From assembly GCF_002975435.1 (NCBI RefSeq), contig NZ_PCPT01000002.1, positions 124,001-188,000 of the forward strand: 64,000 nucleotides of DNA, given 5' to 3'. The notes under the pieces were generated by a model, which was not told the origin of the DNA, ran no database searches, and saw only the letters and a program-made list of their open reading frames with translations. The position numbers and the translations under genes are program-made. This DNA is from Arthrobacter sp. MYb227 (GTDB lineage: Bacteria; Actinomycetota; Actinomycetes; Actinomycetales; Micrococcaceae). Each line of letters begins with the position of its first letter. The first letter of the stretch is position 1. Shown piece by piece: positions 1 through 8,760 of the stretch.

Positions 1-1
1 A

Positions 2-787
2 CGCATGGGTGGCGCCGCGTTGGTCTTGCTGATCCCCACGCTGCTTGTGATGCGTGGGAAATGGGCAATGCTGGGGCAGAACTGGAAATCGATCCTGCTC
101 TTTGGCCTCTTTGGTGTTGCCGCCTGCCAATTCTTCTACTTCCAAGCCGTTGAGCGCCTGGACGTCGGGGTGGCCCTGCTACTTGAGTACCTGGCCCCGG
201 TCTTGATAGTGCTCTTCCTCTGGGTGCGGCATCGTAAACGGCCCGCAGCACTGACCATTGGGGGCACCGCACTATCCCTGATTGGACTGCTGGCGGTGCT
301 TGATCTGACCGGGAGTACCAGGGTGGACCCGATTGGTGTGCTCTGGGGCTTGGGGGCAGCGGTGGGGCTTGTTGTGTACTTCTTTGTCAGCGCACGGGTT
401 GATGGTGCGTTGCCACCGCTGGTGCTCGCCACAGGTGGGCTCTTGGTGGGAACACTGACGATGGGCCTGCTGGGACTTGCCGGGATTTTTCAGATGCGGG
501 TAGTACTAGCGCCGGTGAAACTTGCCCAATGGGAAACGCACTGGGCGGTAGCGCTGGGTGGGTTGATCATCTTTTCCACGGTGCTCTCCTACGTCAGTGG
601 GATCATGGCGGCCCGCGCCCTAGGATCCAAACTTGCCTCATTTATCTCGCTAACCGAGGTGCTTTTTGCGGTGGTGTGGGCCTGGCTCTTGCTGGGGCAG
701 CTTCCGGCAGGAATTCAGCTGCTCGGTGGGACGCTGATTGTTGCTGGGGTGCTGCTGGTTCGTGCCGATGAGCTACGCAATCCGTAG
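2..787 (+). CDS. EamA/DMT-family permease, 5' end cut by the window edge
   Basis: An integral membrane transporter of the drug/metabolite transporter superfamily, exporting or importing an unidentified small metabolite across the cytoplasmic membrane. The visible 260 residues are almost entirely hydrophobic helices (about eight or nine) with short charged loops. A second EamA repeat is recognisable in the C-terminal half (around ALGSKLASFISLTEVLFAVV). Family members have about 300 residues and ten helices, so roughly the first helix is missing. The reading frame is open back to base 2, so the ATG at 5 is probably internal. The substrate cannot be predicted. Confidence 0.8.
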   Translation, partial: RMGGAALVLLIPTLLVMRGKWAMLGQNWKSILLFGLFGVAACQFFYFQAVERLDVGVALLLEYLAPVLIVLFLWVRHRKRPAALTIGGTALSLIGLLAVLDLTGSTRVDPIGVLWGLGAAVGLVVYFFVSARVDGALPPLVLATGGLLVGTLTMGLLGLAGIFQMRVVLAPVKLAQWETHWAVALGGLIIFSTVLSYVSGIMAARALGSKLASFISLTEVLFAVVWAWLLLGQLPAGIQLLGGTLIVAGVLLVRADELRNP

Positions 788-911
788 TGCCAGCGGGAAT
801 CCGGTGCGGTTCGCGTCATGAAATGGGTTCAGCTTGCTCTGAGGAAGCATCGTTAGAGTTCGATGTACCGCAATGTGCGGAACACCTAGTGCACAAGGAA
901 CCCCCTGACCG

Positions 912-1274
912 TTGTTTACCTTCATTTCAGCAGCCTCGGGGCTCATAGTAGTTTTTCTGCTGGCCGCGGGGGCAATTTACTCATCGAGCAGGGTCTATCG
1001 AGCACTCAGCTCCGGGCGGCTATCGGCAGGGCAGCACACCGCCGCAGAAACCAGCGCGCCGGAACATCTACAGGGCTCTGGTAGTGCTGCCTCGGAACCG
1101 AGAGAAACATCTGATGCGTCGGACATGCCGGATGCGGGGCGGGGCCGAGCGACGGCGATTGCCCACGCTACGCCACGCGAGCGCGTCGAAGAGCGGGCCG
1201 AGGCGGCAGCTTCGTCGTATTTGGAAAACGGCGAAGACGAGGTGCCACTGATCTTCAGACGCCCTACGGCGTGA
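912..1274 (+). CDS. Small membrane-anchored hypothetical protein
   Basis: Unrecognised 120-residue protein. It has one N-terminal hydrophobic segment (about residues 5-25), a short basic stretch, and a long Ala/Glu/Ser-rich polar tail that is probably disordered, so it looks like a type I or N-anchored membrane protein with a cytoplasmic or surface tail. The start is a TTG about 10 bases after AAGGAA. No ATG or GTG lies in a better place, so the exact start is uncertain. It stands alone between the permease and the convergent flavin oxidase. A coding origin is likely but not certain. Confidence 0.5.
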   Translation: MFTFISAASGLIVVFLLAAGAIYSSSRVYRALSSGRLSAGQHTAAETSAPEHLQGSGSAASEPRETSDASDMPDAGRGRATAIAHATPRERVEERAEAAASSYLENGEDEVPLIFRRPTA

Positions 1275-1307
1275 ACCCGGCAGCCTGAACTCGGCAGTTG
1301 CTTGAGC

Positions 1308-2678
1308 CTAGCCGCGGCCGGAAATGAGGTCCGCGAGCCCGGCGATCCTTGAGGATTTCCCGCTGGCCTTTTCCGTCGCATCGGCAATCCCATAGGCCTT
1401 ATAGAGCCCCTGCACGGCAATCCAGCGCGCCGGCTCAATTTCCCAGCGGCGGACCTTGCGATTAACCCACGGCATCTGGGTTAGCTCGCTGCCGGGTTCT
1501 AAGATCAGATCCCGCAGCGTGCGCCCGGCAAGATTTGTTGCCGTCACCCCGGTGCCCACATACCCGCCGGCCCAGCCCAGACCGGTTTCCGGGTCCAGTC
1601 CAACAGTTGCCTTCCAATCGCGCGGTACCCCCAACACCCCGGCCCAAGCGTGAGCGATGGCGGCGTCGCGCGTTGCGGGGAACATCTCATGCAGGATATC
1701 GGTGAGCAGCTTGATGGTGCGTCGCTGGGTGGCGCCATCGGTATCAGTCTGAGACCCATAGCGGTAAGGCACTCCGCGGCCGCCCAGGGTGATCCGGTCA
1801 TCCTGCGTGCGCTGGGCATACATGTAGGCGTGGGCCATATCGCCCACGACGTCGCGCTCGCCCCAGCCGATCTGCTCCCATATCTGTGCCGACAGCGGTT
1901 CGGTGGCGATCATCGAGGAGTTCATCGGCAACCACTCGCGGTGCGCACCCTTCAGATGTGCCGTGAAACCCTCGGTAGCGCGCAGAATGTAGGTGGCCTC
2001 GACGGTGCCATAGGTGGTGATCGCCTTGCGCGGGGCGATTTCGGTGACAGTAGTTCCCTCATAAATACGCACTCCCAGGGCTTCGCAGGCCTGGGCTAAA
2101 CCGCGGACCAGCTTAGCCGGATGAATGCGCGCGGCCTGAGGCTGATGAATCGAACCCAGCGCGCCGGAAATATTGATGCGTTGCGCGGTTTGGCCCGCGT
2201 CGAGATATTGTGTGCCGGCTTCGGGCCAGAGCGACTCGGCCTGCGCCGCGGCCCTGAGCCTGACTAATTGGGCCTGGTTACGGGCCACATTCAATTCGCC
2301 GCCCTTGTGGAAGTGCGCGTCGATGCCCTCGGCGCTCGCGATGTTAATGACTTCATCGACGGTTTCATTCAGCAACTCCTGGAAACGGCCGACGATCTTG
2401 CGGCCATGGGTCTTGAGGTATTGCTCGCGCCCACCGGTGATCGAGTTTGTCAGCCAGCCACCATTGCGCCCGGAGGCGCCAAAGCCAGCGAACCGGCTTT
2501 CCAGCACCACAATATTCAGGCTGGGATCCGCTTGCTTGAGGTAGTACGCGGTCCACAGCCCGGTGTAACCGGCACCGACGATCGCCACGTCAGCAGTGGT
2601 ATCCCCGCTCAGCGGGGTGCGTTGGCCGGGGAGGCCATCGGCAGCGAACCAGAATGAAACATTGCCGTTAATTGTCAT
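1308..2678 (-). CDS. FAD-dependent amine/amino-acid oxidase (DAO family, PuuB-like)
   Basis: A flavoprotein of the D-amino-acid oxidase (DAO) fold, likely oxidising the amino group of a polyamine derivative or a secondary amine in the cytoplasm. The N-terminus carries the ADP-binding GAGYTG (residues 35-40) and a conserved GASGRNGGW block near residue 70, typical of the gamma-glutamylputrescine oxidase group. A C-terminal GYVGTGVT block closes the FAD site. The length of 456 residues matches the family. It is monocistronic, with no puu-type partner genes beside it, so the substrate is inferred only at class level. The start ATG follows AAGGAACC. Confidence 0.8.
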   Translation of the reverse strand: MTINGNVSFWFAADGLPGQRTPLSGDTTADVAIVGAGYTGLWTAYYLKQADPSLNIVVLESRFAGFGASGRNGGWLTNSITGGREQYLKTHGRKIVGRFQELLNETVDEVINIASAEGIDAHFHKGGELNVARNQAQLVRLRAAAQAESLWPEAGTQYLDAGQTAQRINISGALGSIHQPQAARIHPAKLVRGLAQACEALGVRIYEGTTVTEIAPRKAITTYGTVEATYILRATEGFTAHLKGAHREWLPMNSSMIATEPLSAQIWEQIGWGERDVVGDMAHAYMYAQRTQDDRITLGGRGVPYRYGSQTDTDGATQRRTIKLLTDILHEMFPATRDAAIAHAWAGVLGVPRDWKATVGLDPETGLGWAGGYVGTGVTATNLAGRTLRDLILEPGSELTQMPWVNRKVRRWEIEPARWIAVQGLYKAYGIADATEKASGKSSRIAGLADLISGRG

Positions 2679-2995
2679 GCTGGTTCCTTGTGGGGTTGGG
2701 CCGTGGTGAAGATCTTTGCGAGTGCAGGAACTGAGCGTTCAGGTGCCCAGCGTCCGCGAGTGCCAGAGCATTCGAGGCTGGCAAGGGAACGGGTGTCTTC
2801 ACGAGCTAGTGATACCTGAATCCGGTGAAGTGAATGGTGATTGATTTTAGCCTAGGGGCCATGTGGCGTGCGACACAATTCGGGTGGGCGGTTTAATTGC
2901 AGAGTGTCGTTGCTCCCGTGAGAACAACGACACTCTGGTTGGCGAATTTTCACGCCGGGCCCGATGGTGAGGATTCACGCACGGGTGTGGGGGGG
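2679..2995. other. Intergenic stretch between the flavin oxidase and copA
   Basis: 317 bases without a credible gene. It holds the promoter region of the minus-strand flavin oxidase on its left side and a strong hairpin (2900-2937) on the right. Nothing else was recognised. Confidence 0.6.
2900..2937. terminator. 13-bp perfect stem-loop downstream of copA
   Basis: CAGAGTGTCGTTG pairs perfectly with CAACGACACTCTG across a 12-base loop. It lies 59 bases past the copA stop on the minus strand. The flank is only weakly T-rich, so it could be a terminator or a transcript-stabilising 3' hairpin. Confidence 0.6.
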
Positions 2996-5299
2996 CTAGC
3001 GGCGCTTGCCGAAACTACGCAGACGCAGCGAGTTGGCAACCACCAGCACCGAGCTGGCGGCCATTGCGGCGCCGGCAATCATCGGATTGAGCAGGCCAAA
3101 GGCCGCAATCGGGATACCCGCGGTGTTGTACGCAAAGGCCCAGAACAAGTTCATCTTAATGGTGCCAAGAGTCTTGCGGGAGAGCTCAATGGACTGGGCG
3201 ACCTGGGTCAGGTCGTTACCCATGATGGTCAGATCCGCCGCCTCAATGGCAACATCGGTGCCCGAACCCATGGCGATGCCCAGGTCCGCCTGTGCCAGCG
3301 CCGGAGCATCGTTCACGCCATCTCCGACCATCGCGACTACCTGGCCGCGGGCCTGCAACTCGCGGACCTTCTGGGCCTTCTGATCCGGGAAGACATCGGC
3401 AAAAACATCTTCCGGGGCAATACCAACCTGGGCCGCAACCAGCGTTGCCACCGCAAGATTATCGCCGGTGAGCAGCACCGGGCGCAGGCCCAATGACTTG
3501 AGCTTGGCGATGGCGGCGGCCGAGGATTCCTTGATGGTGTCGGTCAGATTCACCAGCCCGGCGAAGGTTCCATCGACACCCACCATGATGGAGGTGGCGC
3601 CAGATTGCTGGGCAGCGCTCAGTGCGGCGGTATCAGCATCGGTGATCCCGTTCTCCAGCAGCCAGCTGAGTCGGCCGGCCACCACGGTGTGGGTGCCAAC
3701 CTGAGCGCGGACACCACCGCCGGGGGCAGAGGTGAAGTTGCTGGCCTCGGAAAGGTGCCCCCGGGCGCGTGCCGCTGCAACAATTGCGTGGGCAATGGGG
3801 TGTTCGGAGCCGGACTCCGCGGCACCGGCAAGGGCGAGCAGCTCCGATTCGGAGAATCCGTGGGCGGGGGTGGTGGAGGTGACCGACAGATTGCCCTCGG
3901 TCACGGTGCCTGTCTTATCGAGCAGGACGGTATCGATCTTGCGGGTGTCTTCAAGCACCTGCGGGCCCCGAATCAAGATGCCCAGCTGGGCGCCGCGGCC
4001 GGTGCCAACAAGTAGCCCGATGGGTGTTGCAAGGCCCAACGCGCAGGGGCAGGCAATGACCAGCACCGCGACGGAGGCCGCAACCGCGGCATTCATGTCC
4101 CCGGTGAGGCTCAGCCAGAGAATGAAAGTGACCAGCGCAATGACAAGCACGATGGGGACGAAGACCGCGGAGATGCGATCGGCAAGCCGGGCGATGGGGG
4201 CCTTACCGGTCTGTGCCTCGGAAACCAGGCGGCCCATCTGCGCCAGCGTGGTGTCTTTACCGACGCGGGTTGCGCGGATGACCAGACGGCCGGAGGTGTT
4301 GATGGTGGCACCGGTGACCGTGTCATCCGGGCCCACCTCAACCGGTACCGATTCGCCGGTGACCAGCGCCGTGTCAATTGCCGAGTGGCCGGTGACCACG
4401 AAGCCATCGGTGGCGATTTTCTCGCCGGGACGTACAACGAATTCGTCGCCCGGAACCAGCGCGGAGGCGGCAATTTTGGTTTCGACGCCGTCACGCAGCA
4501 GTGTGGCTTCCTTGGCGCCCAAATTCAGCAGGGATTTCAGTGCGTCGCCGGCACGTGATTTGGCGCGTGCCTCTAGCCAGCGGCCCAGCAGCAGGAAGGT
4601 TGCCACGACGCCGGCGGTTTCAAAGTACAGGGCGTGTTCGCTCATGGCCATGCCGGTGTGGGCCGTGATGTTTGGGTCGATGATGAGCTGGACCAGCGAA
4701 TAGAAGTACGCGGCAAGCACGCCGATGGATACCAAGGTGTCCATGGTGGAGGCTAGGTGACGGGCGTTGATGGCCGCTGCGCGGTGGAATGGCCAGGCCG
4801 ACCAGAAGACCACGGGGGTCGCAAGTATCAACGCCACCCAACCCCAGTGCGGGAACTGGGCCCCGGGGATCATCGAAATGATGAACAGCGGAAGGGCGAA
4901 GATGGAGGCGACGATGAGGCGCTTTTTTAGATCGCTTCCGGCCGCCTCGGCCGCGTGGTTGGTGCCCAGGGCCGGGCGGGAAACTTCGGCAGCGGCGGTC
5001 GACGTGGGGGTCGTGGGAGAACCAGGGGGTAACGCTGCCTCGGCCCGCGCAGCGTATTGATCGACCTTGATATTCGCCTGATAGCCGGCGGATTCGATGG
5101 TCGAGATCAGTTGGGCGTCGGTAACGCTGGCCGGGACCGTGACGCGGGCCGATTCGAGGGGCAGGTTTACCAAGGCTTCGACACCTTCGATCTTGCCCAG
5201 CTTGCGTTCAACCCGCCCAACGCAGGATGCGCAGGTCATGCCCTGAATATCCAGTTCGACGATGCGCTGGTTGGTGGGAAACGTGTTCTCGTTGCTCAT
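2996..5299 (-). CDS. copA: Copper-exporting P1B-type ATPase
   Basis: Pumps Cu(I) out of the cytoplasm at the cost of ATP. The 767 residues show an N-terminal heavy-metal-associated domain with MTCASC (21-26), an acidic/Ala-rich linker, then the P1B core: TGES actuator motif (314-317), CPC metal site in the membrane (417-419), DKTGT phosphorylation site (461-465), SEHP (498-501) and GDGVND (659-664). All catalytic motifs are intact. It is the last gene of a csoR-copZ-copA operon. CopZ would deliver Cu(I) to the cytoplasmic face and CsoR would derepress the operon when copper rises. CPC with the MTCASC domain favours Cu(I) over Cu(II) or zinc. Confidence 0.96.
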   Translation of the reverse strand: MSNENTFPTNQRIVELDIQGMTCASCVGRVERKLGKIEGVEALVNLPLESARVTVPASVTDAQLISTIESAGYQANIKVDQYAARAEAALPPGSPTTPTSTAAAEVSRPALGTNHAAEAAGSDLKKRLIVASIFALPLFIISMIPGAQFPHWGWVALILATPVVFWSAWPFHRAAAINARHLASTMDTLVSIGVLAAYFYSLVQLIIDPNITAHTGMAMSEHALYFETAGVVATFLLLGRWLEARAKSRAGDALKSLLNLGAKEATLLRDGVETKIAASALVPGDEFVVRPGEKIATDGFVVTGHSAIDTALVTGESVPVEVGPDDTVTGATINTSGRLVIRATRVGKDTTLAQMGRLVSEAQTGKAPIARLADRISAVFVPIVLVIALVTFILWLSLTGDMNAAVAASVAVLVIACPCALGLATPIGLLVGTGRGAQLGILIRGPQVLEDTRKIDTVLLDKTGTVTEGNLSVTSTTPAHGFSESELLALAGAAESGSEHPIAHAIVAAARARGHLSEASNFTSAPGGGVRAQVGTHTVVAGRLSWLLENGITDADTAALSAAQQSGATSIMVGVDGTFAGLVNLTDTIKESSAAAIAKLKSLGLRPVLLTGDNLAVATLVAAQVGIAPEDVFADVFPDQKAQKVRELQARGQVVAMVGDGVNDAPALAQADLGIAMGSGTDVAIEAADLTIMGNDLTQVAQSIELSRKTLGTIKMNLFWAFAYNTAGIPIAAFGLLNPMIAGAAMAASSVLVVANSLRLRSFGKRR

Positions 5300-5394
5300 G
5301 GTTCCATTCTTTTCTCAGCTCCCCCTTCGGCGCGGCCGGTAAGTGCGGCTAGCTGACCACTTCCGGGGGGCGAAGAGGGGTATGGGTGGCGTGC

Positions 5395-5715
5395 TTAGGC
5401 GCTTGTTGAGATCAGCGTGTAGCCCGCCTCGGAAATTGCCGCCTCGAGAACCGAATTCTCGATGGGTGCGCTGGTGGTGAGGGTGGCGGTTGAGGTGCCG
5501 CCGGCGGCGAGGACGACCTCAACAGTGAAGACGCCGGGAACTTCGCTGAGTTCTTCGGTGACCGATGAAACGCAATGTCCGCAGGTTAGCCCGTCAATTT
5601 TTAGGGTGATCTGATTCATGATTTCCTCAACTGGGCGGGTGGTGATGGTTAGACCGTCGTTTGAGTTGCTTCCGCAGCCGCAGCCGCCGCAACCACAGCT
5701 TGATTCGTTTGACAT
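5395..5715 (-). CDS. copZ: Copper chaperone CopZ with a cysteine-rich N-terminal extension
   Basis: Small cytosolic Cu(I) carrier. The C-terminal 74 residues are a heavy-metal-associated domain with LTCGHC (43-48 in this numbering) and the usual beta-alpha-beta-beta-alpha-beta pattern. The start chosen (5715, preceded by AAAAGAG) adds about 32 residues, including a CGCGGCGCG cluster (cysteines 7, 9, 12, 14). A second in-frame ATG at 5619 has a stronger GAGGAAA ribosome site and would give the classical 74-residue chaperone. Either the extension is translated as an extra metal-binding module, or both forms are made. It lies between csoR and copA. Confidence 0.85.
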   Translation of the reverse strand: MSNESSCGCGGCGCGSNSNDGLTITTRPVEEIMNQITLKIDGLTCGHCVSSVTEELSEVPGVFTVEVVLAAGGTSTATLTTSAPIENSVLEAAISEAGYTLISTSA

Positions 5716-5776
5716 GGTGCTCTTTTCGATCGGATGGTTCATGGAGAGCCTCTCAGGGGCTCTGGTGGGGGAATGC

Positions 5777-6112
5777 TTAGCGAAGGAGGCGGCCAATGGC
5801 CACTGTTGCCTCACTGACCTTCTCGTTCACTATCGATTTGTCGCCGGTCTTGAGCGATTCGGTTGCGGCGTTAACCACACAGTGAGAAACATGTTCCTCG
5901 AGTAGGCCGAGGCTTACCTTGTGGAGGGCTGCGTTGATCGCTGAAATCTGCGCGAGGATGTCGATGCAGTACTTTTCCTCGCTGACCATGCGATTTACCC
6001 CGCGGACCTGCCCCTCGATGCGGCTCAAGCGCTTCAGGAGTGCGTCTTTATTGGCCGTATAGCCGTGATCTACATGAGGGTCTGTGGCGGTGTTGTTGTC
6101 TTCCATAAGCAT
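5777..6112 (-). CDS. csoR: Copper-sensing repressor CsoR
   Basis: A DUF156/CsoR-family all-helical repressor that releases operator DNA on binding Cu(I). The 111 residues contain the family start (LLKRLSRIEGQVRGVNRM) and the three Cu(I) ligands in Cys-x24-His-x3-Cys spacing: Cys49, His74, Cys78. That pattern marks the copper sensor rather than the FrmR or RcnR branches. The start at 6112 is preceded by AGGGG at seven bases, and those bases are part of the operator palindrome, so repression and translation signals overlap. An alternative start is the ATG at 6106. First gene of the copper operon. Confidence 0.93.
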   Translation of the reverse strand: MLMEDNNTATDPHVDHGYTANKDALLKRLSRIEGQVRGVNRMVSEEKYCIDILAQISAINAALHKVSLGLLEEHVSHCVVNAATESLKTGDKSIVNEKVSEATVAIGRLLR

Positions 6113-6116
6113 AATA

Positions 6117-6133
6117 ATACCCCTAAGGGGTAT
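6117..6133. promoter_or_regulatory. CsoR-type operator 1
   Basis: Perfect palindrome ATACCCCT-A-AGGGGTAT between csoR and femX. It matches the known TACCCC...GGGGTA form of CsoR operators and overlaps the csoR ribosome-binding site. Confidence 0.85.
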
Positions 6134-6142
6134 GAAGTCAAG

Positions 6143-6157
6143 TACCCGTAGGGGGTA
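6143..6157. promoter_or_regulatory. CsoR-type operator 2
   Basis: TACCCGTAGGGGGTA, an imperfect second copy of the operator. The two centres are about 25 bases apart, so two repressor tetramers could bind side by side. It also lies just upstream of femX on the other strand. Confidence 0.7.
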
Positions 6158-6201
6158 TGTGCGAAGAGCCACTTGTGATGCTTCATTGCTATGCTGTCTC
6201 G

Positions 6202-7347
6202 GTGCCACAGAATCAGCTTTCGCTCCGTCCGATCACCCAATCCGAGCATTCATCCTTCCTCCAGGGGCTCCCGGGAGTCAGTTTCCTGCAGCGACCGGAG
6301 TGGGCAAAGGTCAAGGGCGGGTGGGGTTCCGAGTCCCTGGGCTGGTTCCAGAAAGAAGAGCTTGTGGGTGCCGCGCTGGTGCTTCACCGGGCCGCTCCTG
6401 TTATCGGCCACACCCTTGCCTACCTGCCCGATGGGCCGGTAATAAACTGGGAAAACCACAGCACCAAAGACGTTTTAGCCCCCATGATTGCGCACTTCCG
6501 CAAGCGCAAGGTCTTCCTGGTCCGTATGAGCCCGGGACTCATGCGCAACACCTGGAGCGCAAACGACGCTCGCAAGGCACTTTCCGGTGGTGAGCACCAG
6601 CTGATTCCGGAGCTCGCCGTCGCCCAGCACGGTACTCAGGCCGAGGCGCTGGCCGCGGAACTGGCCGCCGCGGGGTGGACCAAACAAGAAGTCAGCGAGG
6701 ACTTTGCTGCAGGCCAGCCAGAATTCGTCGCCCGCATCCCACTGATTGATGCCCAAGGCCAGCAACGTGACCTCGATGGTGTGCTAGCGCAATTTGCGTC
6801 GACGGCACGCAATGAAACCCGCAAGGGCGCCCGTGGCCCGCTGGAAATCCAGGTCGGCACCGCGGCCGACATGGAACGCTTCCATGCGCTCTACCGAGAG
6901 ACCGCGGATCGCAACGAATTCTCTGGTCGTCCCTCGAGCTACTTCACCACCATGATCACCGAGCTCAATGCCGCGGTCCCCGGATCCTGCACGCTCTACT
7001 TTGCCGTGCATGAGGGCCGCGATTTAGCCTCCGCCATCCGGGTGCGCAGTGGCAACCTTGCCTGGTACGTCTACGGCGCCTCCAGCTCTGCTGAGCGCAA
7101 GCTCTTTGCCCCCAAGGCACTTGTGCACCGCATGATCACCGACTCAATTGACGAAGGATGCATCTACCTAGACCAGGGCGGCGTCTCCGCAACCCTTGAT
7201 AAGGCGCATCACCTCTCCGGGCTGACGCATTTCAAGACCTCGATGGGCTGTGACATCGTGCAGACCCTTGGTGAATGGGACCTGCCGCTGAATAAGCCGT
7301 TGGCCTGGGGATTTAACAAGTACATGGCAAGGCGCGAACGCGGCTAA
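6202..7347 (+). CDS. femX: FemX/FemAB-family peptidoglycan bridge aminoacyltransferase
   Basis: Transfers an amino acid from aminoacyl-tRNA to the lysine side chain of lipid II at the cytoplasmic membrane face. The 382-residue protein shows the two GNAT-like subdomains of the family. The N-terminal FLQRPEWAKVKGGWG block and the C-terminal half with YVYGASSSAERK and YLDQGGVS are diagnostic. The start is set at GTG 6202 because TATGCT lies six bases upstream, the spacing of a leaderless actinobacterial transcript; an earlier in-frame ATG at 6157 overlaps the copper operator. It precedes the ATP-grasp gene, which suggests joint cross-bridge assembly. The amino acid added is unknown. Confidence 0.85.
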   Translation: MPQNQLSLRPITQSEHSSFLQGLPGVSFLQRPEWAKVKGGWGSESLGWFQKEELVGAALVLHRAAPVIGHTLAYLPDGPVINWENHSTKDVLAPMIAHFRKRKVFLVRMSPGLMRNTWSANDARKALSGGEHQLIPELAVAQHGTQAEALAAELAAAGWTKQEVSEDFAAGQPEFVARIPLIDAQGQQRDLDGVLAQFASTARNETRKGARGPLEIQVGTAADMERFHALYRETADRNEFSGRPSSYFTTMITELNAAVPGSCTLYFAVHEGRDLASAIRVRSGNLAWYVYGASSSAERKLFAPKALVHRMITDSIDEGCIYLDQGGVSATLDKAHHLSGLTHFKTSMGCDIVQTLGEWDLPLNKPLAWGFNKYMARRERG

Positions 7348-7364
7348 CCCGAGTTTTCCTCAAT

Positions 7365-7388
7365 GCCACGGCCCCCAATGGCCGTGGC
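7365..7388. terminator. 9-bp GC hairpin between femX and the ATP-grasp gene
   Basis: GCCACGGCC pairs with GGCCGTGGC across a CCCAAT loop, 17 bases after the femX stop. It lacks a clear T-tract, so it may be a partial terminator or attenuator for the following gene. Confidence 0.55.
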
Positions 7389-7485
7389 GTAAGGTTACCG
7401 GCGGCCGCTATTACCCGCCGCACCCATGCCACCGCCACCGTTGCGCACCACCAATAGAACCACGCCTGAGATAGGGTTTGAAACC

Positions 7486-8760
7486 ATGAGCATTTCCGAT
7501 TCACAGCCCTTTGTCCCGGTCATTCTGGGCGGCGATATTGGTACCTATTCGTTGGCGCGCGAATTTCATGAGGCCTACGGTGTTACAAGTGTCGGTGTCC
7601 CGGCCGGCGGCAACGGCATTATCGAAAACTCGGTGGCGCTGAGCCTGCGCCCGGCCGGAAGCATCCTTGATGAGGACCGCGTGGTTGCCCACCTGCTGGC
7701 CCTGGGTGCCGAGCTCACCGCGGCTAACCCCCGCCCGCTACTGCTCTTTGGCTCCCTTGACCTGCACGTCATGCTCATCACTCGGCGGCGTGCCGAATTA
7801 GAGCAGTTCTACGCCATTCCCTACGTCGGCATCGACATGATGGAACGGGCGGCGCTGAAAGAAAACTTCTATGCGCTGTGCACCAAGCTGGGCATCCCGC
7901 ACCCGCTGACCATTTCCTATGACCCGGCAACCGACCCGGCGGAATTGCCCGCGGATCTGCCCTTCCCGCTGATTGGCAAGCCCTCCGACTCATCGACCTG
8001 GGTGAGCGCCAAATTTGTCGGCAAGCAAAAGATTCATACAATCAATACCCGCGCCGAGCTTGAAGAACTGCTGGGCAAGATTCGGCACAGCGGTTATGCC
8101 CAGCCCTATATTTTGCAGGAGCTGATCCCCGGGGGGGATAGCAATATGCGCCTGTGCACCTACTTCTCCAATCAAGCTGGGGATGTGCAATTTGCCGGAT
8201 ACGGCGAGGTTGTTGTTGAAGAGCATTCACCGCTGGTGTTGGGGAACTCCGCGGCCATCGTCACAGCGGTGGATCCGGTGGTCATCGATCAGGGGCGTCG
8301 TCTGCTTGAAGAACTGGGCTGGACGGGCTTTTCCATGTTCGATGCGAAGCTTGACCCGCGCGATGGAATCATCAAGTTCTTCGAGCTGAACCCGCGCCTG
8401 GGCCGTAACCACTATTACCTCACCGCCGCCGGTGCGAATGCTGCACGCTTCTATGTGCGCGAATACCTGGGCACCGACTACGATGCCACGGTGCTCGATG
8501 CCTCCATCGTTGATACCGATGAGCATGGGATAGCGGTGCTGAAGGTTGAGCACCTCTACACTGTATTGCCGCACCACCTGCTGGCTCGCTTCCTCGACTC
8601 GGTGGTAGGTGCCAAGGCCGCGCGGCTACTTACGGCCAAGAAGGTCTCCAACCCGTTGCGTTACCACGCGGAAAAGCACCCCAAGCGGCAGCTGTTCTTG
8701 CTGCTCAACGCCGTGAATCATTACCGCAAGTACAAGGCTTTTCCGCCGCGCAGCGCCTAA
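7486..8760 (+). CDS. ATP-grasp carboxylate-amine ligase
   Basis: An ATP-dependent ligase that would activate a carboxylate as an acyl phosphate and join it to an amine. The 424 residues show an N-terminal GGDIGTYSLAREFHEAYG Rossmann-like segment, an ATP-grasp core (LIGKPSDSSTW, YILQELIPGGDSNMRL) and the Mg/ATP site FFELNPRLGRNH. The closest recognisable type is the D-aspartate-ligase-like group. Directly following femX, it may add an acidic residue (Asp or Glu) to the peptidoglycan side chain; that role is inference. The start at 7486 is preferred over 7426 because TAGGGT stands eight bases upstream and the earlier residues are proline-rich noise. Confidence 0.8.
   Translation: MSISDSQPFVPVILGGDIGTYSLAREFHEAYGVTSVGVPAGGNGIIENSVALSLRPAGSILDEDRVVAHLLALGAELTAANPRPLLLFGSLDLHVMLITRRRAELEQFYAIPYVGIDMMERAALKENFYALCTKLGIPHPLTISYDPATDPAELPADLPFPLIGKPSDSSTWVSAKFVGKQKIHTINTRAELEELLGKIRHSGYAQPYILQELIPGGDSNMRLCTYFSNQAGDVQFAGYGEVVVEEHSPLVLGNSAAIVTAVDPVVIDQGRRLLEELGWTGFSMFDAKLDPRDGIIKFFELNPRLGRNHYYLTAAGANAARFYVREYLGTDYDATVLDASIVDTDEHGIAVLKVEHLYTVLPHHLLARFLDSVVGAKAARLLTAKKVSNPLRYHAEKHPKRQLFLLLNAVNHYRKYKAFPPRSA

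Noticed and set aside
2897-3496. Long open frame on the plus strand opposite copA
   Set aside because: It is antisense to a well-conserved gene, rich in His/Arg/Gly from codon mirror effects, and has no family features.
3732-4703. 323-codon plus-strand frame inside copA
   Set aside because: Ser/Thr/Pro/Arg-rich composition typical of a complementary frame in GC-rich DNA; copA motifs on the minus strand are all intact.
7313-7504. Small minus-strand frame between femX and the ATP-grasp gene
   Set aside because: It overlaps the femX end and the hairpin, with no ribosome site or recognisable sequence.
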